From contig NC_037265.1 in assembly GCF_000002425.4 (NCBI RefSeq), positions 7,740,767 to 7,804,766 on the forward strand: DNA of 64,000 nt, given 5' to 3'. This stretch comes from Physcomitrium patens. Taxonomy: Eukaryota; Streptophyta; Bryopsida; Funariales; Funariaceae. This document shows, in pieces, positions 1-12,228 of this stretch. Each line of letters starts with the position of its first letter. Position 1 is the first letter of the stretch. The translations under genes were made by a program, and so were the position numbers. The notes under the pieces were generated by a model that did no database searches, was not told the origin of the DNA, and worked only from the letters and a program-made list of their open reading frames with translations.

Positions 1-761
1 TGATATATATATATATATATATGTATATAAAAAAGAAACTAGAATGGCTATTGCAAAAGCCAAGAAAACTAGAACCCCTGAAATTAGACTAGAAACAAGA
101 AAGGAGTTGACAAAAGTGAAGAAGGCTTCACTCTTGTCTCTATATATACTATCTAATTAGGGACTACATGGCAATGTTCTATAGGACCTTTAATATGTGT
201 TGACTTAGTAGGACACATGCCTTCACTTACAAGGTAAGTTTTTCTAAGTGTGGGCTACATAGTTAGCTTGGACTTCAAGCTAACATGTGTGGCACATGGC
301 CAATTTGTTGACCACATTTCTAATCCAAAAAGTCAATTCAAGACACCTATAAAGTCAAAACAGCATCTATGAAGCTCTTAGGAAGCTTCTATGGCAAATA
401 TTATAAAATTAACTTACTTTTACTTATTTTTACTTACTTCTACCTATTTGTACATGTAATTACTAGCTTACATGCATATGTTCGTGACATTATCTTCCCT
501 TCTAGGGACAAGTTCCATGAAAAGTGGTCATCATATGTTGAAAAAATCTATGATGCGACAAATAGTATTCACTACATATTCTGATCTTTGTTCTCTTCAA
601 AGATGATTGATAGGACCTCTCAATCATCGATAGTGTCTCATACCAAGGTGGAAAGTCCACCTAATTATTTGATCATTGTTGAGGCCTTCATAACTTCCTT
701 CAAATCAAACATTTGGAACATCGTCAAGAATTGTTCGTACCTCTAATAAAACCACCAAACA
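1..761 (-). mobile_element. LTR, family L (copy A, left end cut by window)
   Basis: Read on the minus strand, this sequence starts with TGTTTGG at 761 and matches the plus-oriented starts at 4891 and 16388. Its complete twin in copy B (7479-8321) is about 843 bp. No five-base target duplication is visible, so it is not a clean solo LTR. The 71-codon frame at 369-584 lies inside the LTR and I do not regard it as a gene. Confidence 0.7.
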
Positions 762-2131
762 TCGGGAGTCCCTTCTAAGGTCATGATACCAAATGCATTG
801 TCATATGGCATGATTTGCTATATTGGAATACATTGGATATCTAACTAGATAGAGTGAAGCTTAAACTTTTATATTAATCTTCTCTTAGCTTCCAAAACTC
901 TTTTATTTTGCATAAAACTCAAAATATAATAAAATCCCTTCAAAACATATTTTTTCAGCAAAAGGTTTTTTTTTTCTAAACTTTAGAAATTCATAACTCT
1001 TGATCTAACTGTTTAGCTTGTTTAAAATGTATAAGATAGGTAGAATTCATCCTTGAATTTTACCACAAAAAAAACCAACTGCAAATTCACTCTCAATCTT
1101 TTGACATCTAAGAAACGCTAGCAGATGCTCTAAATCCTAATTTACAAGCATCCAAGCACTATTTTCTTAATATCTCAAGAATCCAATACTCAAATATCAT
1201 TAAAATTATGCACAAAGCTTACTAACATGAAATTACACATTTCCTGAAATTTTGAGCCATAACCTTATCAAATTGCTCAAGATATAGCTCAAGACACAAC
1301 CACTTGTAAATTGGGTCACTTACTACCTTTAGATTGTATATGCTGACTTTAAAATCTAATAACTCCTTTATTTTAACTTGGAATCCAGTAAGCAGTATGT
1401 AAAAAGTATAGCCGTAAAAGTGCTCTCTTTAATCACAGTTGCCGATCCTCAATTTCTATGTGTACGTGTGCGTTATGCCAAAAAGAGTGATAATAGCTCT
1501 CAAATCAATACCTTAAGTTTGAGCACTTATATTCCCTTTATATAAACTCCAAACCATACAAAATTTGTACCAAAACCATAGTCAAAAACCTAAACTTACT
1601 CATCCTAGCCTTCAAAGCTCAAATGGCCTCAAAAATCTAACCCTAATCTCTAATATGGCCTCGAGCAGCCTCCTCAAAGTCTATTGGTCATGATTTTTGA
1701 CCAATAGGAATAGATATTTTCATCATTCATCTCCATTCATCTATATTAGTGCCTTAGTTACTCTCTTTGCTACCAAAACTCTTCTTCAATCTTTTTTCTT
1801 TATAAGATTTATATAATTTATGCTCTAAACATCAAATAAAAGAACCAAAATAAGTTTCCAAAGGTCACCAATGTCTAACAAAAGTGACTTTAAATATTTA
1901 GAAGTTACTATCAACAAAAACCAATCTTAAAAGCTTCTATCAAAAGGAAATTAAAGTTATACAAATTCTATAGTAATCTTTATAAACAACTTCTTCTCAA
2001 GATAATAATCAAATTATATTCTACAACCAACTAAAATCTACTGACATGGCTCTCACCATGTTACTTAATAAATTATATATTAAATACATAATTACATTAT
2101 TTTCATATAATAGCTAAACCATAACACGACA
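762..2131 (-). mobile_element. Probable 3' LTR of the minus-strand Gypsy element (family M)
   Basis: On the minus strand the sequence starts TGTCGTGTTATGG at 2131, directly after a purine-rich tract at 2132-2148, as expected for a polypurine tract followed by a 3' LTR. A diverged copy in the opposite orientation occupies about 12587-13960; both share long stretches, including a segment around 1680-1730 that matches 12990-13060. The end near 762 is set by the neighbouring L-type LTR and is approximate. It contains no believable coding frame. Confidence 0.6.
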
Positions 2132-2148
2132 TCTATCCCCTCTAAACC
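2132..2148 (-). other. Polypurine tract candidate
   Basis: On the minus strand this is an A/G-rich tract (core AGAGGGGATAGA) abutting the TG start of the LTR at 2131. Position and composition fit the plus-strand primer of a Ty3/Gypsy element. The same tract is present in copy B at about 9692-9708. Confidence 0.5.
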
Positions 2149-3358
2149 TGTGCATCCTCCGGGGTCGTATTACATGCTTTCCTACTCGAGAACGCGTCGG
2201 ACGTCTGGCTGTAGAAGGTAGTATGGAGATTCGCTAATATTCAAGCAGTCTATCAGTTTTTGACTGTTGGAATACAAACGATTGCAAGAATATATCGTAA
2301 ATCTATATGGATGTCCTTCGATTGCTTGCCAAAATCTTTTTTGCCCCAGCCAGTAGGTCTCTAGATATTACAAAGAATTTTGAACAACCCAATCTGCTAA
2401 TCTCTGATACCGCTTTATACTCACGACCTTGTATCCACTAACTGTCTTGTTAGATTAACCCAAAAATTTTCATTCACTCCGCATACTCAATCCTATAAAC
2501 ACCCTTTTAATTCTTCAATCACAGACGTAACTTCGATTTCACAAAATAGTCAAGAGTAATCACACCCACTTCATTAAAACCCCGATTCACCAGTACAACA
2601 CTAACTTCAGCAACGATTGCCTCAGTCTTCCCAAAACCCTATGAAGAAAAAAAAACCCATTTTTCTGTCTTTTTTCCCCACCCGAAGCATGAAGCTCTCT
2701 CCGATCCTTTTCAAAAACTTATTCTCTCCAAAAAAACCTTCATTTCTTAACCTATCCTCCCCTTTAACCCTAGCCTCTAAATTTCTTCAATCTTCCGTCT
2801 TGGATCCGAAATTGGCTCTCCCGTCAGAGCTTTTTCCTCCGTTTTTACCTTTAAGAGATCTTTTTACCGAAGGGACGTTCCCGGAACGTCACAAGGAACA
2901 GGACAGCCTGAAACAGAATCGAAACCTCATAATCAGGACAACATTGAGTCGCCCGACCAATTCACGTCTCATATTGGATAAGAGGCTTGTAGTAACTTGG
3001 ATGTTCTCGAAATTCGACCGCATTGGGTTGTCCGACCAATTCAGGTCTCATATTGGGTAAGAAGCCCGAAGTAACCTAGATGTTTCCGAAATTGGACCGC
3101 ATTGGGTTGCCCGACCAATTCAGGTCTCATATTGGGTAAGACCTAGATTGGATGTCTTGAAATTGGATCCAATTGGTTCTTCGAACCAGGCTCATCCGTC
3201 GTTGAATTGGTCCTTCCCCTTCTTGATGACTCCCGTCATTGGAATCGAACGGAGCATTTCAGTATGCCCCGGCTGACTGTAATGGGGTGAGTGAACCTAG
3301 CCTCTCAATATTTGCACTGGAATTGGTCGTTGCTCCCAATATTCGAGGTAACTGAACA
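2149..3358 (-). mobile_element. 3' untranslated part of minus-strand Gypsy element
   Basis: About 1.2 kb lies between the integrase remnant and the polypurine tract. It is richer in G+C than its surroundings. It contains a 79-bp tandem repeat (about 2941-3143) and, at 2163-2235, a motif shared with 16950-17020 and 54005-54070. The open frame at 2617-3060 runs through the tandem repeat in the opposite direction to the element, resembles no protein I know, and is probably chance. Confidence 0.5.
2941..3143. repeat. 79-bp tandem repeat, about 2.5 units
   Basis: The core CCGACCAATTCA recurs beginning at about 2952, 3031 and 3110, exactly 79 bases apart, followed each time by a GTCTCATATTGG-type block. 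The array is duplicated in copy B at about 10501-10703. Confidence 0.85.
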
Positions 3359-4668
3359 TTAATAAAAGTCGTCTTTCTTTATATTTTCACAGTATACTCG
3401 TGTTACAACAGGACACCGGTATGTACCAAAAAGAATCAAAGTTGTAGTCGGCGTCATAACCTCCTCAATAATGTCTTCTTCAAAATCCAATTCTTTTTCC
3501 TCATACCTAGATAGATCAAATTTTCCTTCAACATCTTCGAGGACTAGTTCTTGATCCCATTGTTTGAAAAGTTTGATACTTTTTTCTACAATTAAAATTT
3601 TGAATTTTATTCCATTTAATTCCTTTAATTCATATGTAGCATTGTTCAAAACATGTACAACCACATAAGGTCCAAACCAATGCTTAGAGAACCTTTTAAG
3701 AGCACTATGTTAGTTATCCAAGCTATTGTCATATACCAAAGCCCAATCATCTTCTTGAATAGCTTTTGGCCTCAACCTATGTCGCTTATCAAATCTATCT
3801 TTATTCTTCAAGTACGACTCCCTCAGCCTTATAATTACTTTTTTCACATCTTCAGGTCTTCTCTCTAGTTGACGAATTCGAAGTACAAGAAGTTCTTCTT
3901 TAGATATATTGTCTTGCCAAGGCAAGATACTCCAAGTAGATATTTGCTCTTCAATTGGTATAATAGGCTTCTATCCTTGTATTAACTCTGTCGGCATATA
4001 TCCTGTTACTGAACTATAAGTAGTACGATTAGCTCAAAGATCAAATAATAATAGTCTTGGCCATTCTCTTAGTCTTCCTTTGCAAGCTTTAACAATGGCC
4101 CTTATAATAGGAGGATGACCTTGCTCATTCTTAACATTACCTTCTGGATTATAAGATGTAATAAGTACTAGCTTGACTCCACATCTCTCAAAGAACTATC
4201 TAGCCTCATGTGCATCCAATTCTCTACAATTAGCAGTAATTTTTCCAATACATCCATATCTACAAATCACATCTTTCAATAAAAATCTACAAACTCCTTC
4301 AACAGATTTTGTTCATAGAGCTCTTCCTTCTACTTGGTTAGTTAAATCTTCTCGTACCAAAGCCAAGTACTACATTTGCCATATCTCCATGGGCATAGTA
4401 ACTAGATCCACAATCCATTTATAATGTATTGCAAGTAGATTTGTAAGATGCAATCCATCTCTATGTCGAATCTCTGAGTATATCTGACAAGTTTGGCATG
4501 ATTCTACAAACTTCATCACATCTCTATACATGTTATGCCACCAATATTTTTCTTTGAGCATATTAAAGGTGGCATAAATACTTCTATATCTAGCCCACAA
4601 ACTATCATGGAATTCATGGATTAATTTTTTTTGCATCTCTTTCTTGCAAACTATTCTTTGTGGCATTC
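3359..4668 (-). pseudogene. Ty3/Gypsy integrase remnant (copy A)
   Basis: Reading the minus strand from 4668 downward gives a degenerate integrase in normal domain order. First comes a zinc-binding H2C2 region, keeping the CQTCQ cysteines but with one histidine position altered. Next is the catalytic core, with the first Asp in a WIVDLV context. The region around 4215-4235 has KITANC, where the second catalytic Asp would be expected. A glutamate follows in VKNEQGH near 4120. The C-terminal part ends in a FGPYVV/NATYELKEL region. Stop codons interrupt it near 4369, 4190, 4035, 3970 and 3709. It cannot be active. No RT of this element is present upstream on the same strand. Confidence 0.85.
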
Positions 4669-4689
4669 TACTATCCCATTTACATCACT

Positions 4690-4890
4690 TCCATAAGTAA
4701 CCACCTTGTAAGAAGTAGTTGTAAGACTTCTATCTAATCTGTTTGGAATGAACATCATGTCTTAACTTACAAGACAAATTATCTATGTATGAGCCACATA
4801 GTAGGCTTGTTTCACAAGCTATTATATAGAATTAACTTGTTCTAGAAGCTACCAACATATAATTAACTTGTTAGCCAAGTTTTTAACCTA
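4690..4890 (-). mobile_element. Partial L-type LTR, continued at 12451-12586 in copy B
   Basis: From about 4755 to 4890 the sequence resembles about 190-350 of the LTR at 1-761 in the same orientation, and the inverse of 16790-16950. In copy B the similarity carries on past 12450 to 12586. It is therefore a diverged L-family LTR that is cut at 4890 in copy A by the TG of another L LTR. Confidence 0.6.
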
Positions 4891-5346
4891 TGTTTGGTGA
4901 TTTTATTAGAATGACTTTTTATAGTTTCATAGATGTTTTATTTGAAAGAAGTTACAAAGGCCTCAACAATGACCAAATAATGGAATAGTCTTCTTGTCCT
5001 AGAATAGAACATTATTGATGGCTAATAAGACCTATCAACCACCTTCAAAAGAAACAAAGATTAAAATATGTGGCAAAAATAATTTGCTGCATTTTTAACT
5101 TCTTCAACATATGATGATTGTTCTTCATGAAACTCATCCCTAGAAAGGAGGATAATGTCATGGACAACATATTTATTTAGATAAGAAGTATTAGGTATAA
5201 GATAAATGTATTTATTTATTTATATTTATTTATATTTATTTATATTTATAAGATAAATGTACTTATTTATTTATATTTTGTAATCTTTCTTTGAGTGAAG
5301 GCTCACTTGACTGAATTGCTTTTTCATCGAGTTCTTGTCCTTGACA
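4891..5346 (+). mobile_element. L-family LTR, plus orientation, internally shortened
   Basis: It begins TGTTTGGTG at 4891 and ends CTTGACA at 5346. The first 318 bases appear identical to 16388-16705. Position 5209 onward switches to a (TTTA)-rich stretch before the LTR end resembling the inverse of 7479-7560. At 456 bp it is about half the length of the LTR at 7479-8321, so a middle segment is missing. It may be the 5' LTR of the plus-strand RT fragment that follows. No standard tRNA-Met primer site follows it. Confidence 0.65.
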
Positions 5347-7478
5347 TATCATGGTTATTATCTTTTTGTGAATGAAGAGATCCAATACTAGATAATTGAG
5401 ATCTTTTTTTGGTGGATTTTTGATCCATGTATAGAGAACATGATATAATTCGTGTTACAACCAATAAGATCCGTATTTTACGACAAGGTAATCGATAAGT
5501 AACGTTGTATGCTTTACTATTTTGATATCATAACATTTCCTTCAAATTCAATCATTTTAGGTTTATCAAGGATAGAAAAATATAATTCTAAAATAGATTG
5601 GACTTCTCATAGTCATGCCTTTTCTGAAAGTATAACTAAGAGCGTAGTTAATCAAGTAGAAAGTCATAAGTCTAGTATAATTAAACTTATATTTGTAGGT
5701 GCAAGAGCTTTCTTGCATGTTGCAAAAGAAGGATCATCTTGTGTCATTTATGCCACACCTGTTTCTACTATTAGAAAGACTCTAAGTAGCATTCTAAGCC
5801 AATAACAAGATTTTCAAGATATATTTGAAAAGAAAAATGTGGATACTCTTCCGGAAAATCGTTCCTATAATTGCTTAATTGAGCTTCAAAAAAGAGCACA
5901 ATTGCCATTTGGACCAATCTATAATTTATCACAAAATGAGTTGACTGAACTCAAGGACAATATTGAAGAGAATCTGGCCAAGAACTTCATACACCATTCC
6001 AAATCTCCAGCAGGAGCTTCAATTTTATTTGTGAAGAAAAAAGATGGATCATTGCGGATGTGTGTCGATTATCGAGGACTCAACAAAATCACCATCAAGA
6101 AAAAGTATCCCCTACCTTTGATATCTAGACTCCTTGATCGGTTGAATCAAGCTAAGATCTATACAAAAATAGATCTACGAGGAACATACAATCTAATAAG
6201 CATTAAAGAAGGAGATGAATAGAAGATTGCGTTTCAAATAAGGTATGGACATTTCAAATACAACATCATACCTTTTGGACTTATAAATGCACTAGTAGCA
6301 TTCCAACATCTAATGAATGATGTCTTTCAAGAGTTTTTAGATGATTTTGTTGTCTGTTATCAAGACGATATTTTAATCTATTCTAAAAACACAAAAGAAC
6401 ATGAATTTCATATTTGTCTTGTATTACAAAAATTAAGAGTTGCGGGAATCTATGCCAAAATAAAAAAGTATGTATGTCACACTACTCAAATCAACTTCTT
6501 AGGATAAATCATTTTAAATGATGGACTTATCATAGATCCTAAAAAAATTCAAGCTATTATGAATTAGAAGATCCCAAAAATAGTAAGAGATGTCCAATAT
6601 TTTTTGGTATTTGCCAACTACTATCAGATCTTCATCAAAGACTTCTCTCAAGTTGTAGCTCCATTTACACATTTGACTTATAATGTCAAACATCAATGGA
6701 ATCAAGAAGCGGAAGTAGTATTTGAAGCTTTGAAGATAGCCTTTGTTTATGCACCTATCTTATATTGCATTGATTTTTCTATGCCATTTTTTATGAAAAC
6801 AGATGCATCAGAATTTATTTTGGGTGTTGTATTGTTATAAATGGAAATAGATGATAAACTTCATCTAATAGCTTTTTATTCCAAAAAAATTTCAGCAACC
6901 AAGATCAACTAAGAGATCCACGACAAAGAACTTCATGCAATCATACATTCGTTCCAATAATGGCACCATTATCTAGAAGTTGTTTCTAGCCAAGTCACTA
7001 AGTATACAGATCACTAAGTATACAGATCACAAGAACCTTGAATATTTTATTTGAGTACATGTTTTGAATTGTCGCCAAGCCCGTTGGAATATGTCTTTGT
7101 CAAGATTCAAATTCAAGATCACTTATCAATCAGAAAAACAAGGTTTGTCAGATCCAGTCTCTCGACGATCTTATCTTATACCAAAGGAAAGAAATGATGT
7201 TTTTTATCAACAAGAGACAATTCTCTTAAACCCAAAGCATCTTCATCTTCGAGCAATGAAATCAACACTGTTGATTCAACTTTCATTAAGCAAGTTCAGA
7301 CAAGTATGTCTTCTAATCCTCTTATTCGTGATATTAAAGAAAATCTTTCAAAGTCTCATGATACTTCTAAGTTTAAATTCAAGAACAATCTATTATATTT
7401 TGAGGGATGTCTATATATTCTAGAAGGTGAAGCTCGATTACATGTTCTTCAAGCTTAATATGACTTTTCAATAGCAGG
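5347..7478 (+). pseudogene. Ty3/Gypsy protease-RT-RNase H remnant
   Basis: Plus-strand fragment of a pol polyprotein. Around 5515-5620 the frame resembles the end of a retroviral-type aspartic protease (ILGLSRIEKYN, KIDW). Reverse transcriptase follows at about 5839-6507, with MCVDYRGLN, an IDLRG segment, an IPFGL segment and an intact YQDD box. RNase H-like sequence follows at about 6604-7150 (KTDASEF, YTDH, RQARWNMSLSRF). In-frame stops occur at about 6220, 6505, 6568 and 6838, plus frameshifts; one shift comes from a 16-bp tandem duplication at 6995-7026. Gag and the start of the protease are missing. The reading breaks at 7478, where a minus-oriented L LTR begins. No integrase follows on this strand. 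Confidence 0.9.
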
Positions 7479-8321
7479 TATCAAGGACAAGAACATGATA
7501 AAAATAAATAAATAAGTTACACTTCTTTCAAAGAAAGATGAAAAAATAGAAATAACTTGATATATATATATATATATATGTATATTAAAAAAGAAACTAG
7601 AATGGCTATTGCCAAAAGCCAAGAAAACTAGAAACCCTTGAAATTAGACTAGAAACAAGAAAGGAGTTGACAAAAGTGAAGAAGGCTTCACTCTTGTCTC
7701 TATATATACTATCTAATTAGGGACTACATGGCAATGTTCTATAGGACCTTTAATATGTGTTGACTTAGTAGGACACATGCCTTCACTTACAAGGTAAGTT
7801 TTTCTAAGTGTGGGCTACATAGTTAGCTTGGACTTCAAGCTAACATGTGTGGCACATGGCCAATTTGTTGACCACATTTCTAATCCAAAAAGTCAATTCA
7901 AGACACCTATAAAGTCAAAACAGCATCTATGAAGCTCTTAGGAAGCTTCTATGGCAAATATTATAAAATTAACTTACTTTTACTTATTTTTACTTACTTC
8001 TACCTATTTGTACATGTAATTACTAGCTTACATGCATATGTTCGTGACATTATCTTCCCTTCTAGGGACAAGTTCCATGAAAAGTGGTCATCATATGTTG
8101 AAAAAATCTATGATGCGACAAATAGTATTCACTACATATTCTGATCTTTGTTCTCTTCAAAGATGATTGATAGGACCTCTCAATCATCGATAGTGTCTCA
8201 TACCAAGGTGGAAAGTCCACCTAATTATTTGATCATTGTTGAGGCCTTCATAACTTCCTTCAAATCAAACATTTGGAACATCGTCAAGAATTGTTCGTAC
8301 CTCTAATAAAACCACCAAACA
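7479..8321 (-). mobile_element. L-family LTR, complete copy, minus orientation
   Basis: On the minus strand it runs from TGTTTGG at 8321 to CTTGATA at 7479, about 843 bp. The left end interrupts the pol remnant just after a codon run that reads DFSIAG. The flanking bases (GCAGG left, TCGGG right) do not form a target duplication. It includes a (TA)n tract at 7559-7579. The 71-codon frame at 7929-8144 is part of the LTR. Confidence 0.72.
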
Positions 8322-10918
8322 TCGGGAGTCCCTTCTAAGGTCATGATACCAAATGCATTGTCATATGGCATGATTTGCTATATTGGAATACATTGGATAT
8401 CTAACTAGATAGAGTGAAGCTTAAACTTTTATATTAATCTTCTCTTAGCTTCCAAAACTCTTTTATTTTGCATAAAACTCAAAATATAATAAAATCCCTT
8501 CAAAACATATTTTTTCAGCAAAAGGTTTTTTTTTTCTAAACTTTAGAAATTCATAACTCTTGATCTAACTGTTTAGCTTGTTTAAAATGTATAAGATAGG
8601 TAGAATTCATCCTTGAATTTTACCACAAAAAAAACCAACTGCAAATTCACTCTCAATCTTTTGACATCTAAGAAACGCTAGCAGATGCTCTAAATCCTAA
8701 TTTACAAGCATCCAAGCACTATTTTCTTAATATCTCAAGAATCCAATACTCAAATATCATTAAAATTATGCACAAAGCTTACTAACATGAAATTACACAT
8801 TTCCTGAAATTTTGAGCCATAACCTTATCAAATTGCTCAAGATATAGCTCAAGACACAACCACTTGTAAATTGGGTCACTTACTACCTTTAGATTGTATA
8901 TGCTGACTTTAAAATCTAATAACTCCTTTATTTTAACTTGGAATCCAGTAAGCAGTATGTAAAAAGTATAGCCGTAAAAGTGCTCTCTTTAATCACAGTT
9001 GCCGATCCTCAATTTCTATGTGTACGTGTGCGTTATGCCAAAAAGAGTGATAATAGCTCTCAAATCAATACCTTAAGTTTGAGCACTTATATTCCCTTTA
9101 TATAAACTCCAAACCATACAAAATTTGTACCAAAACCATAGTCAAAAACCTAAACTTACTCATCCTAGCCTTCAAAGCTCAAATGGCCTCAAAAATCTAA
9201 CCCTAATCTCTAATATGGCCTCGAGCAGCCTCCTCAAAGTCTATTGGTCATGATTTTTGACCAATAGGAATAGATATTTTCATCATTCATCTCCATTCAT
9301 CTATATTAGTGCCTTAGTTACTCTCTTTGCTACCAAAACTCTTCTTCAATCTTTTTTCTTTATAAGATTTATATAATTTATGCTCTAAACATCAAATAAA
9401 AGAACCAAAATAAGTTTCCAAAGGTCACCAATGTCTAACAAAAGTGACTTTAAATATTTAGAAGTTACTATCAACAAAAACCAATCTTAAAAGCTTCTAT
9501 CAAAAGGAAATTAAAGTTATACAAATTCTATAGTAATCTTTATAAACAACTTCTTCTCAAGATAATAATCAAATTATATTCTACAACCAACTAAAATCTA
9601 CTGACATGGCTCTCACCATGTTACTTAATAAATTATATATTAAATACATAATTACATTATTTTCATATAATAGCTAAACCATAACACGACATCTATCCCC
9701 TCTAAACCTGTGCATCCTCCGGGGTCGTATTACATGCTTTCCTACTCGAGAACGCGTCGGACGTCTGGCTGTAGAAGGTAGTATGGAGATTCGCTAATAT
9801 TCAAGCAGTCTATCAGTTTTTGACTGTTGGAATACAAACGATTGCAAGAATATATCGTAAATCTATATGGATGTCCTTCGATTGCTTGCCAAAATCTTTT
9901 TTGCCCCAGCCAGTAGGTCTCTAGATATTACAAAGAATTTTGAACAACCCAATCTGCTAATCTCTGATACCGCTTTATACTCACGACCTTGTATCCACTA
10001 ACTGTCTTGTTAGATTAACCCAAAAATTTTCATTCACTCCGCATACTCAATCCTATAAACACCCTTTTAATTCTTCAATCACAGACGTAACTTCGATTTC
10101 ACAAAATAGTCAAGAGTAATCACACCCACTTCATTAAAACCCCGATTCACCAGTACAACACTAACTTCAGCAACGATTGCCTTAGTCTTCCCAAAACCCT
10201 ATGAAGAAAAAAAAACCCATTTTTCTGTCTTTTTTCCCCACCCGAAGCATGAAGCTCTCTCCGATCCTTTTCAAAAACTTATTCTCTCCAAAAAAACCTT
10301 CATTTCTTAACCTATCCTCCCCTTTAACCCTAGCCTCTAAATTTCTTCAATCTTCCGTCTTGGATCCGAAATTGGCTCTCCCGTCAGAGCTTTTTCCTCC
10401 GTTTTTACCTTTAAGAGATCTTTTTACCGAAGGGACGTTCCCGGAACGTCACAAGGAACAGGACAGCCTGAAACAGAATCGAAACCTCATAATCAGGACA
10501 ACATTGAGTCGCCCGACCAATTCACGTCTCATATTGGATAAGAGGCTTGTAGTAACTTGGATGTTCTCGAAATTCGACCGCATTGGGTTGTCCGACCAAT
10601 TCAGGTCTCATATTGGGTAAGAAGCCCGAAGTAACCTAGATGTTTCCGAAATTGGACCGCATTGGGTTGCCCGACCAATTCAGGTCTCATATTGGGTAAG
10701 ACCTAGATTGGATGTCTTGAAATTGGATCCAATTGGTTCTTCGAACCAGGCTCATCCGTCGTTGAATTGGTCCTTCCCCTTCTTGATGACTCCCGTCATT
10801 GGAATCGAACGGAGCATTTCAGTATGCCCCGGCTGACTGTAATGGGGTGAGTGAACCTAGCCTCTCAATATTTGCACTGGAATTGGTCGTTGCTCCCAAT
10901 ATTCGAGGTAACTGAACA
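8322..10918 (-). mobile_element. Copy B of M-type LTR, polypurine tract and 3' untranslated part
   Basis: Same content as 762-3358: LTR to about 9691, polypurine tract at about 9692-9708, and a GC-richer untranslated segment with the 79-bp tandem repeat at about 10501-10703. The frame at 10201-10620 matches the one at 2617-3060 but starts later because of the T at 10183; I do not consider either a gene. Confidence 0.6.
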
Positions 10919-12228
10919 TTAATAAAAGTCGTCTTTCTTTATATTTTCACAGTATACTCGTGTTACAACAGGACACCAGTATGTACCAAAAAGAATCAAA
11001 GTTGTAGTCGGCGTCATAACCTCCTCAATAATGTCTTCTTCAAAATCCAATTCTTTTTCCTCATACCTAGATAGATCAAATTTTCCTTCAACATCTTCGA
11101 GGACTAGTTCTTGATCCCATTGTTTGAAAAGTTTGATACTTTTTTCTACAATTAAAATTTTGAATTTTATTCCATTTAATTCCTTTAATTCATATGTAGC
11201 ATTGTTCAAAACATGTACAACCACATAAGGTCCAAACCAATGCTTAGAGAACCTTTTAAGAGCACTATGTTAGTTATCCAAGCTATTGTCATATACCAAA
11301 GCCCAATCATCTTCTTGAATAGCTTTTGGCCTCAACCTATGTCGCTTATCAAATCTATCTTTATTCTTCAAGTACGACTCCCTCAGCCTTATAATTACTT
11401 TTTTCACATCTTCAGGTCTTCTCTCTAGTTGACGAATTCGAAGTACAAGAAGTTCTTCTTTAGATATATTGTCTTGCCAAGGCAAGATACTCCAAGTAGA
11501 TATTTGCTCTTCAATTGGTATAATAGGCTTCTATCCTTGTATTAACTCTGTCGGCATATATCCTGTTACTGAACTATAAGTAGTACGATTAGCTCAAAGA
11601 TCAAATAATAATAGTCTTGGCCATTCTCTTAGTCTTCCTTTGCAAGCTTTAACAATGGCCCTTATAATAGGAGGATGACCTTGCTCATTCTTAACATTAC
11701 CTTCTGGATTATAAGATGTAATAAGTACTAGCTTGACTCCACATCTCTCAAAGAACTATCTAGCCTCATGTGCATCCAATTCTCTACAATTAGCAGTAAT
11801 TTTTCCAATACATCCATATCTACAAATCACATCTTTCAATAAAAATCTACAAACTCCTTCAACAGATTTTGTTCATAGAGCTCTTCCTTCTACTTGGTTA
11901 GTTAAATCTTCTCGTACCAAAGCCAAGTACTACATTTGCCATATCTCCATGGGCATAGTAACTAGATCCACAATCCATTTATAATGTATTGCAAGTAGAT
12001 TTGTAAGATGCAATCCATCTCTATGTCGAATCTCTGAGTATATCTGACAAGTTTGGCATGATTCTACAAACTTCATCACATCTCTATACATGTTATGCCA
12101 CCAATATTTTTCTTTGAGCATATTAAAGGTGGCATAAATACTTCTATATCTAGCCCACAAACTATCATGGAATTCATGGATTAATTTTTTTTGCATCTCT
12201 TTCTTGCAAACTATTCTTTGTGGCATTC
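10919..12228 (-). pseudogene. Ty3/Gypsy integrase remnant (copy B)
   Basis: Duplicate of the remnant at 3359-4668 with the same stops and the same Asn in place of the second catalytic Asp. The one difference noticed is A at 10978 instead of G, which changes Arg to Trp near the C-terminal end. It is degenerate and inactive. Confidence 0.85.

Larger units (their letters stand above)
1..4890. repeat. 4.9-kb direct repeat, copy A
   Basis: This block matches about 7558-12450 at a constant offset of 7560 bases. By eye the copies are almost identical: I saw two substitutions (C at 2623 against T at 10183; G at 3418 against A at 10978) and three one-base length differences in the first 80 bases. It contains a minus-oriented LTR, the 3' part of a minus-strand Gypsy element with integrase, and part of another LTR. 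It ends abruptly at 4890, where copy A runs into a TG-starting LTR and copy B into other LTR sequence. Its left end coincides with the window edge, so the true start is not visible. Confidence 0.93.

Noticed and set aside
369..584. 71-codon hydrophobic frame present in both repeat copies
   Set aside because: It lies wholly inside an LTR whose diverged relatives do not keep the frame.
2617..3060. 147-codon plus-strand frame, repeated at 10201-10620
   Set aside because: It runs against the element's orientation through a 79-bp tandem repeat, and its apparent start moves with one substitution between copies.
7474..8326. Clean solo LTR with target duplication
   Set aside because: The five bases on either side (GCAGG and TCGGG) differ, so the LTR boundaries come from rearrangement or nested insertion, or decay erased the duplication.
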